Source: Euborellia annulipes (Eukaryota > Arthropoda > Insecta > Dermaptera > Anisolabididae). Taken from it: a stretch of 64,000 nucleotides of DNA. Below the pieces are notes generated by a model. That model was not told the DNA's origin. It was given only the letters and a program-made list of their open reading frames with translations, and did no database searches. The stretch spans positions 18,345 through 82,344 of the forward strand of contig JAKCPI010000409.1 in the NCBI GenBank assembly GCA_023213315.1, written 5' to 3'. This document shows, piece by piece, positions 21,651 through 32,578 of this stretch. The first letter of the stretch is position 1, and every line of letters begins with the position of its first letter. Position numbers and translations under genes: made by a program.

Positions 21651-22105
21651 CCAATTCTATTGAGACATAGCACTTCACCAGGCTGTAAAAAATATATCAA
21701 AGGTGAAAATTAAGCCTTTTTGTCTTGATAGAAAAAAAAATCGATCTCCCCCTAAAATGAGTTTTTAATATCGAGGGATTAAAAAACTCTCACAGACCCG
21801 TTCAATTCCTCCCTACCAAGCTCATTTTAACCACTATAAAAAAATGTTTTTTTTTTTTTTGCGCTATAAAACATCTTAATTTACCTGATGGCAGTAAAAA
21901 TTTATTTTCTTTTTGAAGGGGGTTAAATAATCTTTAAAATAAAATAGTATTAAGACACGGAAACTTTTTAAATCCACTGATTTGTTTATTAGTCAGTGGA
22001 GTGGCAAGACTTGAAAAAAAAGTAGGAAAAAATTTACAGTAGTAAATTTCAAAGGGGCGCGCTCACTGTGGATTTTCTTGACAGTAAACCCGGCCCTTGG
22101 CAGGC
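21651..22105. other. Non-coding stretch, no feature recognised
   Basis: AT-rich with T-runs. No repeat family of this window identified. Confidence 0.45.
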
Positions 22106-22688
22106 GTGATACCAACTACGCCAAGCCCGAGGGCGTAAATGAATTTTTTTTTACCCTCACACTTTTTTCTCATTCACTCACACTCACACACACATTCATA
22201 CAGTCTTTTCGGCAACTCAGGTCATATAAGACTTTTATAAGATATCCGTTATTGATTAATATACATATTGGGGGTCCAGACATTCTTATTTAAGTCATTT
22301 GGTATCCAAATGGCTTAAATAAAATCATCGGACTGCCTGGGATCCGAACCCGCGACTTTTGGTATATGAGGTTAGCACGCTAACCCCTACACCAAACCCT
22401 GAGGGCGCGTAAATAAATTTTTTTATTTTTTTTTATTCACACTTTTTTCTCATTCACACTTACACTCACACACACATTCACACTGTCTTTTCGGCAACTC
22501 AGGCCATGTAAGACATTTACGATAACCGTTATTGATTTAATATACATATTGAGGGTCCAGGCATTCTTATTTAAGTCATTTGGTATCCAATTGGCTTAAA
22601 TAAAATCATCGAACTGCCTGGGGTCCGAACCCACGACGTTTGGTATACGAGGTTAGCACGCTAACCTCTACACCAAGCCCCGAGGGCG
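22106..22688 (-). mobile_element. Tandem SINE-1 copies
   Basis: A head fragment (22106-22131), a full copy (about 22155-22408) and a second full copy (about 22434-22688) stand in the same orientation, separated by GTAAATGAATTT/GCGTAAATAAATTT/CTTAAATAAATT words that look like repeated target duplications. Either successive insertions into one site or a local duplication. Confidence 0.85.
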
Positions 22689-22704
22689 CTTAAATAAATT
22701 ATCA

Positions 22705-22830
22705 GTACTATATTCCAATCCAGTGCCTGTTTGAGGATTTGTTTACATTCTTAGAATACATCAATGCAAAGAATACATAAATATTTCTCTATACATTTCC
22801 TATGAGAGTATCTTTAAGAATTAATAACTC
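22705..22830 (+). repeat. Arm fragment of the 32.8-kb fold-back
   Basis: ATTCCAATCCAGTGCCTG, GAGGATTTGTTTACATTC and AAATATTTCTCTATACATTT match one arm of the fold-back at 32829-33119. Only one arm is present. Confidence 0.7.
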
Positions 22831-24103
22831 AAAAATCGGATGTGTTAGGAACATATTTTTCCCTGAACCAGTTTTTATGCTGAATTATTATTTTTCTACG
22901 ACCTTTAGTTCAGGCCATAATTTTTATGAAATTTTTATACAGACAGACGGACACCGGAATCGCTGCATGAGCTCTCACCCGTACAGTGAGCGCTAAAAAA
23001 TTGAATATTAAATAAATAATATGGGTATTCCGATTATTAGTATTTTCGGCTAATTCGTCCCGGTTTTCAGAGAAAACTTTTCAAATTTTGTCCCCCCCCC
23101 TCCTCCGATAATTGGTAATCTTGATATTTCGTACCAAACCGTCCACCCCGTAACCATACGAATTATCTGGATTCTACAGTAGCTGTTAAAAAAATAAAAC
23201 AGTTGGAAAAGACAACAAATGAGGGGAGTAGAGCAGTAAAGCTTATAAAACAACTCGAGTTCAAATCCACCCCATGGTAAAATAATACCCAATTCTATTT
23301 GAGATGCGCCCTCTTGAGGGAGGAAACGGGAACCCACCTCACTCCATTATTCCCATGAAAGGTACTTCTCGGAGTAATCACAACCAACTAGGCTATGAAA
23401 AGGGTATGCTTTTAAAGTTTTCAAATTAGAAATGTTCAGTGGCAGTTAGAGAATTTTATAAAGAGGCAGGGAGCCCAAAATTTGTGGGAAGGTGGAGAGG
23501 TAGTGGCGCATCCAAGAAAGGGAATGGGGGAGGGAAATAGTGATTTTATTCCGTATTCAAATTAGCACATTAATAAAGAAGTTTTCTATGACTTTGATTA
23601 AAATTTCTATCAAAAGAAAGGTGGGAGTTACGTGTGTAGCCTTTATATCATGTGAAATAATATCATGATTTTTTGAAGGCAAAATTTTCGTATTTATGCT
23701 GGTGAAGTTGATTTGACGATCACCAACAAATGGCCAGAAAAAATATTAATTTGAAATTAAATAAAAACATTATCACTCTTCTAATTTCATAAATCAAATT
23801 GACATTTATTTTCAATTGAAAAAATATTTATAGAAATATGAATGTTTAAATGGAATATAAATAATAAAAGATGAATATTTTTTTTTAATGAATGGTTTAT
23901 TAATTAATGGACAAAATGAATAAATAAACGACATATTGTCCTAAAGGAAGGGATGATTTTTGGTTATAATAATGTGATGCGGGATACACAACAAGGAACT
24001 TATAAATTTGACACTTAAAATTTTATAATTATTAAAGAAAAGTCACAGTGATTTCTGAATAATTCATATACCTGATTTCTATCTAGTTTTATTCATTCAT
24101 TGA
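22831..24103. other. Non-coding stretch, no feature recognised
   Basis: Contains a mariner-type end fragment at about 22982 and C/T-rich words near 23091. Otherwise AT-rich DNA with no supported gene. Confidence 0.4.
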
Positions 24104-25655
24104 AGTTCTGTGTGTCTGTCTGTCTGTGTGTGTGTGTGTTCAATTTTAAGCATGAAGGAATTGAGCTATGAGGTTGAAATTTTATATTTAAGTTAGGCAT
24201 CTCCCCGGAGCGTGAAAATAAGCTTTTAATCAAAATCGCCCAAAAAGTACGGTACTAGTACTTTACTGATGTAGTTTTTCAGTTTTTTTTCGATTTTCTC
24301 AAAATTCGCTCCAACGACTTTTTTTTAAATTCATAAATCAATTATTTTACTTTCTCTTAGCCTATATATGAAATATATAGGAGAGAAAGTATTGCGATCA
24401 TGTCAAAAATTCGATGTGAGATTTTGATGGATATACATGTTTTGAGGTCCCCTGAGTCCAAAAAAGTGGGTCCCGCAAATTGGTCTGTGTGTTGTGTGTC
24501 TGTGTGTCTGTGTGTGTGTGGAACCATTTTTTTAGATGAAGGAGTTGAGCTAGCGGATTGAAATTTTATATTTAACTTAGGTACCTTCCCACACGCTCAA
24601 AATAAGCTTTTGAACAAAATCGGCCAAAAAGTACTAGTACTTTACTGATGTACTTTTTCAGTTTTTTTCGATTTTCTCAAAATTCCCTCCAAGGATTTTT
24701 TTAAAATTCAAAAATCAATTATTTTTTAGATGCTCTTTAAAATGTATATTCTCATTTTGCCGTTGAAATCTTCTGAAGACCACTTTACTCTTGTTCTTCA
24801 TAGGAAAGATAGAAATGGTTGCCATGGTAACGGAATTTAAATCTTTTTCTTTTTATTAGATTAAAAATCAATTATTATTTAAATTCCCATTTTTTTTAAA
24901 TTTATTTGTGTCTTTAATTGTTTCAAAGAAAACATATATGCCTCTCTCTCTCACTTGCAAACATTATCGTCTCTCTCTACTCTTTTTAAATTCCCCTTTC
25001 CACCTTATCTTCGCATAGGCCTAATGTTAATTTCCTATAGGGATTTGTATGTTAATTTCGATTCAAAAGGGGGTCCCCTTTAGAACTTTTTAGGCATTTA
25101 AAATTTTTTTTTCCAATTCTTATGAAATTTTGTATTTATTTACGATTCTATATTGTGTATAAAATGTCCAAATATGAGATTAAAATTTTGAAAAATAACC
25201 ATAGTTTATTTGAAGCAGTCAACATTTAAAATGCAAGTTTGAAACTAAGGTGCTATCGGAAACTAAATATATCTCGACACAAAAATCTGGTGTGACCAGC
25301 ACAGTGCGCAACTTCTCTTACCGAAGGGTAAGAGAAAGTTGTGTGCTGTGCGCCAGTCACACCAGATTTTTTTAGATACTCTTTTAAAATGTATATTCTC
25401 ATTTTGCCATTGAAATCTTCTGAAGACCACTTTACTCTTGTACTTCATAGGAAAGATAGAAATGGTTGCCATGGTAACAAAATATAAATATTTACCTAAA
25501 CTTATAAATTTTACATCTGACAATTGTGAATCAAATGTTCCGTACTATCGGGAACTAAATATATGTCGACACAAAAAATCTGGTGTGACAAGCACATCTT
25601 ACCTTCGGTAATCGAAAGTTGTGTGCTGTGCGACAGTCACACCAGATTTTTTTTT
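24104..25655 (+). mobile_element. HINE-1 host copy split by another HINE-1
   Basis: 24104-24348 carries the microsatellite (GTCTGTCTGTGTGTGT), GGAATTGAGCT and ACTTTACTGATG words. Sequence resumes at about 25372 with TTAGATACTC, the perfect X-box GTTGCCATGGTAAC (25465-25478) and the hairpin ending near 25655. In unbroken copies CAATTATTTTTTAGATGCTC is continuous, so the inserted copy fell within that T-run. Confidence 0.88.
24349..25371 (+). mobile_element. HINE-1 long-subfamily copy, complete
   Basis: About 1,023 bp from ACTTTCTCTTAGCC to CACACCAGATTTTT. It holds the short terminal hairpin, TGTGTGTCTGTGTGTCTG, the AGTACTAGTACT palindrome, the X-box GTTGCCATGGTAAC (24818-24831), the extra 370-bp segment seen also at 14.7-15.06 kb, and a 3' hairpin whose arm repeats GGTAAGAGAAAGT. 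T count at the site (4 left, 2 beyond the end, 6 in intact hosts) fits insertion between two T with no duplication. Confidence 0.88.
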
Positions 25656-25800
25656 ACTTTGCTCCCATTAACAAACATGTAAATACATTTCCATAATAAC
25701 AATATATGACAGATGTGGCCAAACTTTAATCCATTAAGGGCGACTTTTGCTTAAAAAATAAGGTTTTTCGAGAAAAAAATTGACTTTAGTTTTTTTTTTT

Positions 25801-26068
25801 TATATAAAAAACACTCACACTTTTTTCTCATTCACACTCACACTCACACACATATTCACACAGTCTTTTCGGCAACTCAGGCCATATAAGACTTTAGACG
25901 ATACTCGTATTTGTATAATATATATTTATTGGGGGTCCAGGCATCCTTATTTAAGCCATTTGGTATCCAAATGGCTTAAATAAAATCATCGGACTGCCTG
26001 GGGTCCGAACCCGCGACTTTTGGTATACGAGGTTAGCACGCTAACCTCTACACCAAGCCCCGAGGGCA
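25801..26068 (-). mobile_element. SINE-1 copy, full length
   Basis: Head GGGCTTGGTGTAGAGGTTAG, GGTTCGGACCCC, palindromic core and GTGTGAGTGTGAATGAG 3' region, all on the minus strand. TSD not clear because the 3' side is T-rich. Confidence 0.85.
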
Positions 26069-26399
26069 ATTTTAGAGTTAATTTCTCTTTTTATTTAGTC
26101 TATTAGAGGTTTTCTTTCTGCATAAATTGACATCACATTTAGTCTGATCTGATTAGATGTTCGGAATCTACAGGGGTTAAACTTTTAAATTAGAATTTAC
26201 CGTCGAGCGGTAAAATGAAATGATAGGAAAAAAAATAAATGGTGAAATCTTTAGCTGAAGTGCCATTCTTTCTAACCGTATATTCCCCATAATTATACCT
26301 CTTAAGACAGAGGAGTTATTCAAGCTGCTAACATTTTCGTGCATGCCGCCCTACCCGGCCACTATACATACATGCATTGTATGACGTTGTCACGTCAAA

Positions 26400-26640
26400 A
26401 AGAAACTCGTAAAAATGCAACTTTTTCATTATTTTGGCACATTTTGGGACTTTTGCGCGACCAGAAGATATCAAATGATCTAAACCAAATTAAAACACAA
26501 TGTTTTTAGGCTATTTTTGAAGACGTTACAAACTATTACATTACGAATACATAAAATTCAAAAAATAATCGCAAAAATGAAGTTTTTTGCATATTTTGTC
26601 AAACCCGATTTTGATAATTTTTATTTTCCTTTTTTTGTCC
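26400..26640. repeat. Unclassified dispersed repeat, copy 1
   Basis: AAGATATCAAATGATCTAAA, AGACGTTACAAACTATTACA and AAAAATGAAGTTTTTTGCAT recur, inverted, at 46.73-46.93 kb and 61.38-62.06 kb. No ends, TSD or coding trace were recognised. Confidence 0.65.
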
Positions 26641-26759
26641 ATATAATTTGCAACTTTACCGGGCTATTACAACTTCGAAATAAAAACAATGAGTTTTTTC
26701 GTCCCACCCTTCTGTATTTATTGTGTTTGTGATATCACCTACATGAATATCTTTTATAT

Positions 26760-27722
26760 TTTTTTTTACTAAAATAAAATTTTTTCCCAATAAGCAGCCT
26801 TCAAGGCTTTGTACTTGATTTGAAGTGCTTGAAGACCATCAAACTTTTATATATAAATGAAAAACAAACATTTTGACTATCCAAACATCTTCATTGTCGT
26901 TTATGATGCCATCAAAATCTAAACGATTTGCCCTTAAGGCCGAAGGGAAAGAGTAAAGAGAGAACGAGAGCGAGAAACGCCCTTCGAACATCGATATTAA
27001 ATTCTCGAATCGAGCGAGCCAGCCAGTTCATGTTTATTGACAATTCCTCTTCTGATTTTGAGATCCAAGTGAAGGGTCAGGGTTCGAAGCCCAGGATCAA
27101 GCAAGTTGCAAAGTTTAGCCTTTGTGCATTTGACCGTTAAAGTGCAAAGCATTGGCGGTATATGCATGAGATCCCAATGAGAATTCACCCGGGCATACAA
27201 ACATTCTTTATTTAATAACATATTGTTTCATCATCTTTGCTAACGTCATTCATTTTATTGATTTATTCTTTTAACAATGTTAGCTTAAATTCAAGTGATT
27301 TGTTTTTAGATAAAATCTATAAAATTTAAATCACAAATTCAATTAATTGAAGGGCTCAGTGGAAGATAGTCGGAAGCCACAAAATATTAGATTCGAGATA
27401 TTGACACTTAAAGTTTGACTCAAATCTGTAATTTATAATAATATGTCTTGTTAGTAATATAAGGTAAAATTAAAAGAACGTGTAGAATTAAATTATAACA
27501 TTTTATTTCGAGACAAGAATATCAATTAACAAATAAACAATCAACAATGACTGACGTCATCCCCGAGGAGATCTAGGTGGCGCCTACTTCCCTCCGCTTC
27601 CAGGTGGCTTCGCTTATATATATCATACCTTCCCGTTTAATTTGAAGTTATGGGCTGAATTTACAGGAAGGTTATATATAAAAATAAACAAAAAATATAG
27701 TTTAACATTTTAAATGAACATT
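26760..27722. other. Non-coding stretch; CRE palindrome near 27.55 kb
   Basis: Mostly unassigned DNA. At 27552-27559 is TGACGTCA, followed by a GC-richer patch and TTATATATATCAT at about 27615. This lies downstream of the hAT transposase relic on its strand and could belong to that element. Confidence 0.35.
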
Positions 27723-28560
27723 TTACATATTGCTGTTTAAAAATACAATTTGATTTAAATTTGAAGAAGTTAACCTACTTCTTCTCTCCGTTAAAATTTG
27801 TACTGCCTTGGAAAATATCCTTTCACAGGATACAGAACTGGCAGGAATACATAATCTCTTTAAAACGATTTGATATATGGGGATATATTAGTTTCCTTTG
27901 CTCCCACCATAATGAAGGATCTTGATCCCTTTTAAGCAATGGCTCTGCTAAAAATTTATCAATTTCTACAATGGCCAATGCCTTCGGATCCTTTATTTCG
28001 CTAAAGGAATCGTTATCTCTGTCAAATTCCTCCCACAATATCGAAGTCGATGAAACTGAAGTTTCCATAGAGAGATTTTCCGGTGTCTCTCTCGTTGATT
28101 CCCTCGATTCATGTGAAATAATATTTTTAAGTTGCCCAACCAAACTATCATAAGTTTGTTTATATTTTGCAACGTTTTCTTTGAATCCCTTTTTTTTAAA
28201 TCGAGGGTCTAAAAGGACACTTTGAAGAATTAATTCTTGATGTACTAACCTTTCTTTTGTTTTTTCAAGCAAAATTGTGCAAATTTCATTACACAAATTT
28301 GGCAGATTGGAATTATTTTTTTACAAAATTTGATAAAAAAAATCGAAAGGTTTGTAGAACGAAGAAAGGTTTTTGATAAGGAAATTGTTTTTTCTGAACT
28401 GACTTCTAGAGTCAGATCATAAAAAACTTTTAAAACTTCCAAAATTTGTTCAATTACACCGAAATTCACTTTTGATATAATGAAATCTTCATTACCAAGA
28501 ACGGTTAGCGTTGTAATTATAACAACTTTATTAAGAAAAATTTTAGAAGATGTGGTCCAG
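27723..28560 (-). pseudogene. hAT transposase C-terminal half, frameshifted
   Basis: The C-terminal dimerisation region of a hAT transposase is readable in pieces. One frame gives LQSVLLDPRFKKKGF and LLKRDQDPSLWWEQRK then YPHISNRFKEI. After a -/+1 shift near 27845 the line continues LCIPASSVSCERIFSKA, ILTERRSRL and VFLNSN with a stop at 27723. This order (DPRFK, P..WW, PASS..ERIFS, R.RL, LFLN) is diagnostic of hAT. A second shift near 28320 joins the upstream part (VNFGVIEQILEVLKVFYDLT). An in-frame stop occurs near 28595. The N-terminal BED finger and catalytic centre are absent. The source of hAT MITE mobility in this genome would be a relative of such a gene, but not this copy. Confidence 0.85.
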
Positions 28561-28925
28561 GCTGATAAAGCAAGTAACCTCAGATTAAAGAATCATTGTG
28601 TGGTTTTATGAAACCACGATGCAAGTGAAACTTTTTTTTCGGATCGTAGGCTTTTAACTGAAAATTTTCAGAAAATGATTCAATTAAGGGTATTAAAATC
28701 GCGTTTTTAATCTTAATTTAATAATTGGAAAATGAGGATTGATAATGGGAAATCAATAGAGGCATGTTAAAAACTGAGAACAATATTTATTTAGTATTTG
28801 AATCATTTTAAATTATTTTAAAAATTATATTTTATCAATTTAAAAATTTAAAAATTAAATCTCACAATTATTTTTTTATAATTCGTCATATATATTAAAT
28901 TTCAACTTTCCTATTTTTGTTGTCA

Positions 28926-28985
28926 TGGCTTGTGACGTCATAACTTGTAGCGTCACGGCCTTTGACGTGACGGTTTGTAATGCGA
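28926..28985. repeat. Four 15-bp tandem units around TGACGTCA
   Basis: Units TGGCTTGTGACGTCA, TAACTTGTAGCGTCA, CGGCCTTTGACGTGA and CGGTTTGTAATGCGA follow each other exactly. The first holds a full CRE-type palindrome, the others half-sites. Could be a transposon subterminal repeat or a binding-site cluster. Confidence 0.7.
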
Positions 28986-29531
28986 CATGCTGATAGAGAA
29001 ACGAAAAAATTTGTGTCGATCAAAATAAAGTTTCACTTTAAAAATTCATTATATAATTGTGTCAATAAATTTATCATTTGCAATTAATCCTTTTTTGCTG
29101 ATTTCATTTTTATTGATAAAATTTCTCTCCCACCCGCTCTATTATTCAAATCCCCTTCCCTTTGTGCCTCAATACATACGCATTTATTTGTCGATCTCAC
29201 TGATTCGCAACTCCCCTAATTCCGGACTTCCTCTCCTGCTCCCCTAATTACAAAACAGACCCCTCGACATCTATAACTCGAAATGCGCATAAATTAATCA
29301 CTAACAACTAATGATATATGGTATTAATTTTCAAGTTAAAGCACAGTTTATAAATGAATTTTCATTAAGTTTATCTATTTTACACGCTTTAAATGTTTTT
29401 TTTTCTATAACGCATATTTATTTCCATACTGTTTTCCATATTAAGGTGAACAGATCGTTTATAAAAAAATTTGATTTAAAAGCATACTAGGTACTCTAAA
29501 ATCATTTTTATTCTTAAGTTGATAGTTACTA

Positions 29532-29967
29532 CACTGTAAAAAAATCTTAATTTTAGTGTGTTTTGGAATACTAAATTTACAAATTCCCCTTGTAAATAAT
29601 AACTACTATGCATTTATCTACTAAATTTACAAAAATGTAAATTTATTTACAAAAAAAAATTTAAAATTACAATTTTCTTCAAAAAATAGAGTAAATATTG
29701 TAATTTTACATATATTGTATAGTAATTTTTGTTAAAAATTGTATTTTTTCGAAAGCAGTTTAGGAATTCTAAAATTACCACACAATTGCACTTTAATTTT
29801 CAAATGTGTTTTTAAAATTACAACACATTTTCATTCTAATTTTCACACGACTTTTGAAAATTACAATACATTTTTGGTTTTTGCAAAGTCACTAAATTTA
29901 CTATGTTATTGTTTATGTAATTTGCTTCTTACACAATTGTAAAATCAACAAAAATTTTTTTATAGTG
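29532..29967. mobile_element. MITE with CACTGTAAAAAAAT ends and TA duplication
   Basis: Left end CACTGTAAAAAAATCTT; right end on the minus strand CACTATAAAAAAATTTTTG. TA flanks both sides. The 436-bp inside repeats TAAATTTACAA and AAAATTACAA words. TA target and CACTG ends suggest Tc1/mariner-type mobilisation; superfamily uncertain. Confidence 0.7.
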
Positions 29968-29969
29968 TA

Positions 29970-31087
29970 GATGTTTGGACAAAAAAAAAAAAAAAAAATT
30001 ACTCTATATCAAAATAATTTGGTCTTTTTTTAAACTCTATCTCCAGACCTATAACAACAAACAGACAACGAAGCTACAAAACTTTCCCGCTCTTCTTAAA
30101 TATTGCTAATAATACCACAAGCCCTGTAAATAAATTCTACAAAACAGTCCTGACATTTTATTTCTCATATTAGAGTTATTAAATTTCTTGGATATAAGCA
30201 TACTTACAAGTTAGTATAATTAATGATTCAAAGGGACGGATGAATATAATTTAGCTATGGGAGTTCCAGGGGTACCTCAAAAATTACACAAGTTTATTAG
30301 AAATAAGACATTTTGCCAGTAATCGTCTTTTATCTTAAATTATTATAGTAATTATTAATAATAATACAAAATCATTACTAACTATTCTCGTCTTAGAATC
30401 GAAATTTAAAATAAATTATAAAATTCCGGCCACTATTTCTGCAGCCGTCTCTTGGTAATTCAGGGTTTTCCAAACGGGGAGACGCGGACTAGTCTAAGGG
30501 GAGGCGCGAATATTAGCCACGGCGAGCAACTTTACAAATGATTGCTAACAATGGCGTCATTTGGGGGAGGGCTCTTAGTGTTTTCTTGTCGAAGTGAAGG
30601 CAGTGGCCGAAACGTTGTAATTTATTGTAGTTAGTAATGATTTTTTGTATTAATAACTGTACTAAATTAAAATAAGCCACGATTAATGCCATCTTTTATT
30701 TTCTGTGAAAGTATAAATCTATTATTATTAATTCAAATGAGCACATAGATAGTTCGGGAAAGTAAAATTTTTATATCCCACCCTCTAGGATGTCTAAATA
30801 AATATTTGTATTGATTTCTTTTTTTATCCATCTTTCGAAACCCAAATAGTGTAAAAATAAAATCATCTTTGTGAAGTCTGCTTTTGTCAGGATATCAAGA
30901 GCTTAACATGGGGTGGTGGAGGGGAGAGATTTGAAGGGATGTTCCGAATAATGCCCTAATGCAGTGACGTCACTCTGAAAGTAGAGAGTATAATATAAGC
31001 ATAAATCCCTTGGGGGTAATAACAAGTGATTGAACTATATCTCCCCTCAAAAGGCAAAAGAATTTTAAAAAATCGGTTAAGAAAAAT
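29970..31087. other. Non-coding stretch with two hAT-like end fragments
   Basis: At about 30462 CAGGGTTTTCCAAACGGGGA resembles a hAT terminus of the CAGGGGTTCCCAAAC type. At 30551-30573 TGGCGTCATTTGGGGG is a hAT-a end. At about 30599-30620 GGCCGAAACGTTG is a ribozyme-like remnant. No gene supported. Confidence 0.4.
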
Positions 31088-32013
31088 TAGGGATGGAAAA
31101 GGCGCCCGAAAAGTCGATTTTTGATTTTGGAATCGACTTGATATTTTTCGATTCTCCGAATCGATTTATCATTTCTGAAAGTCGACTTTTTAAAAACTCT
31201 ATAACTCGTGCTTAAGAAATAGTAAATATTAAATATATTTATTTATTTAGTTATAATATAGGACTTATAAGGTGCGCGTCTCGAAAAAACGTTAGAAGAA
31301 GATTCAGTACCGAGTTACTCTAGACGGCAAGAGATGGCGTTAGTTTTCCCCATAGGGATACAAGGGATTTATTCCATTTCATTTGAAAGATTCCAGCTAA
31401 TTAATTAACAGTAAAAAATTAATTAATTTTTAACACAATGATTACTAATTTAATTATCTATAAGATATAGAGCGAATTTTTTAAAAATATCTTTTATTTA
31501 ATGCGATTAATCTAAAAAAAAATTTTATTTTTTAGAAAATCAAAAAAAGGGCTTCTATTATTTGTAGATATTTTAAATAGCTTTAATTTAAAAAAATTTG
31601 AGGTTGATAGCTTCAAAATTGTGTCCGCTGGAAAGTCCCAAAATTAGCACTCCGAGACGCGCACCTTAAATATTTAAACATTTTATTAAATACAACACAC
31701 ACAAATATTGTTTTCAATATTTTTATAAAAGATATTCTATCGAGAAATTGCACGTAATATGGCACCGAACATTAAAATAAAATATGAAAGTTGAGTATCA
31801 AAATAAAACATTAAAATTGAGGAATTAAGAATGCCACATATGTTCACTAACCGATCTTAGAAAGCGTGTTGATTGGTGTGTTATCTGTAGGTTTTAAAAG
31901 AAAGATGAAAGTCAATCAATGAAAACGTCACAAACTATATTACCATTTCTAAAAAGACGATTATTTTCGATTTCGATTCTTGATTAAAGTCAGAGTCGAC
32001 TTTTCCATCCCTA
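31088..32013 (+). mobile_element. hAT-d MITE with a nested MITE
   Basis: Starts TAGGGATGGAAAAGGCG and ends GACTTTTCCATCCCTA. Interior matches the other hAT-d copies (ATGCCACATATGTTCACTAA) apart from a 399-bp insert at 31269-31667. GTTAAGAAAA occurs next to both ends, but offset by a few bases on the left, so the TSD is uncertain. Confidence 0.8.
31269..31667. mobile_element. MITE with AAGGTGCGCGTC termini
   Basis: TIR AAGGTGCGCGTCTCG and CGAGACGCGCACCTT; TTAA follows or overlaps the right end. The inside (GGCAAGAGATGGCGTTAG, CAATGATTACTAATTTAATT) matches, inverted, 49985-50270. Superfamily not assigned; a TTAA-type target is possible. Confidence 0.7.
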
Positions 32014-32578
32014 GTTAAGAAAAGTAAAAATATTATTGAAGGACGGCTGCACATTGTTTCTCCTTTTATTTTTAAGAAATCAATCTATATTCCAATCATA
32101 ATTCTTGATTGTAATTATAAATCGAAAAACAATAATCCCCGAGAGAGAGAGAGAACTCATTATGAAATGATGATTAAATCGCATGTGACAAATGAAGGAT
32201 GTTCATCACAGTGAGATGAAATTTGACCTATCCAGCCCAGCCAGCCTTCTAGCGAACCTGAATCAATATCCGGATCACGTTAATATAAATTGGAGTGAAT
32301 TACTCATCCCTCTGGTATTCATAAGTCGTTAGCGACACGTCGTTGACGACGACAACGACAAACGACTATCAATAAAATTATATGAATTCGAAAGAAGACG
32401 TTCAGTCAAACGGACAAACCTAGGGGGAAAAAAGTGATGTGCAATTTGGAACAATTTTTTCTTCATTATACTTAGAATGGAGTAGGACGGGCTCTCAATT
32501 TGTATCTCAAAAAAACTGCCCAATTTTTTTTAATCAAATAAATTTATTAGAAATTTTTTTTTATGACTATTTAAAAAA
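32014..32578. other. Non-coding stretch, no feature recognised
   Basis: Unassigned AT-rich DNA with a short GACGACGACAACGACAAACG patch near 32345. Confidence 0.4.

Noticed and set aside
22802..22996. Frame with an apparent short protein near a CAGTGAGCGC word
   Set aside because: Contains a fold-back arm fragment and a mariner end; no coding evidence.
24104..25655. HINE-1 taken as a CRISPR-like or bacterial repeat because of its regular hairpins
   Set aside because: Copies are dispersed, in both orientations, without spacers, in animal-type DNA.
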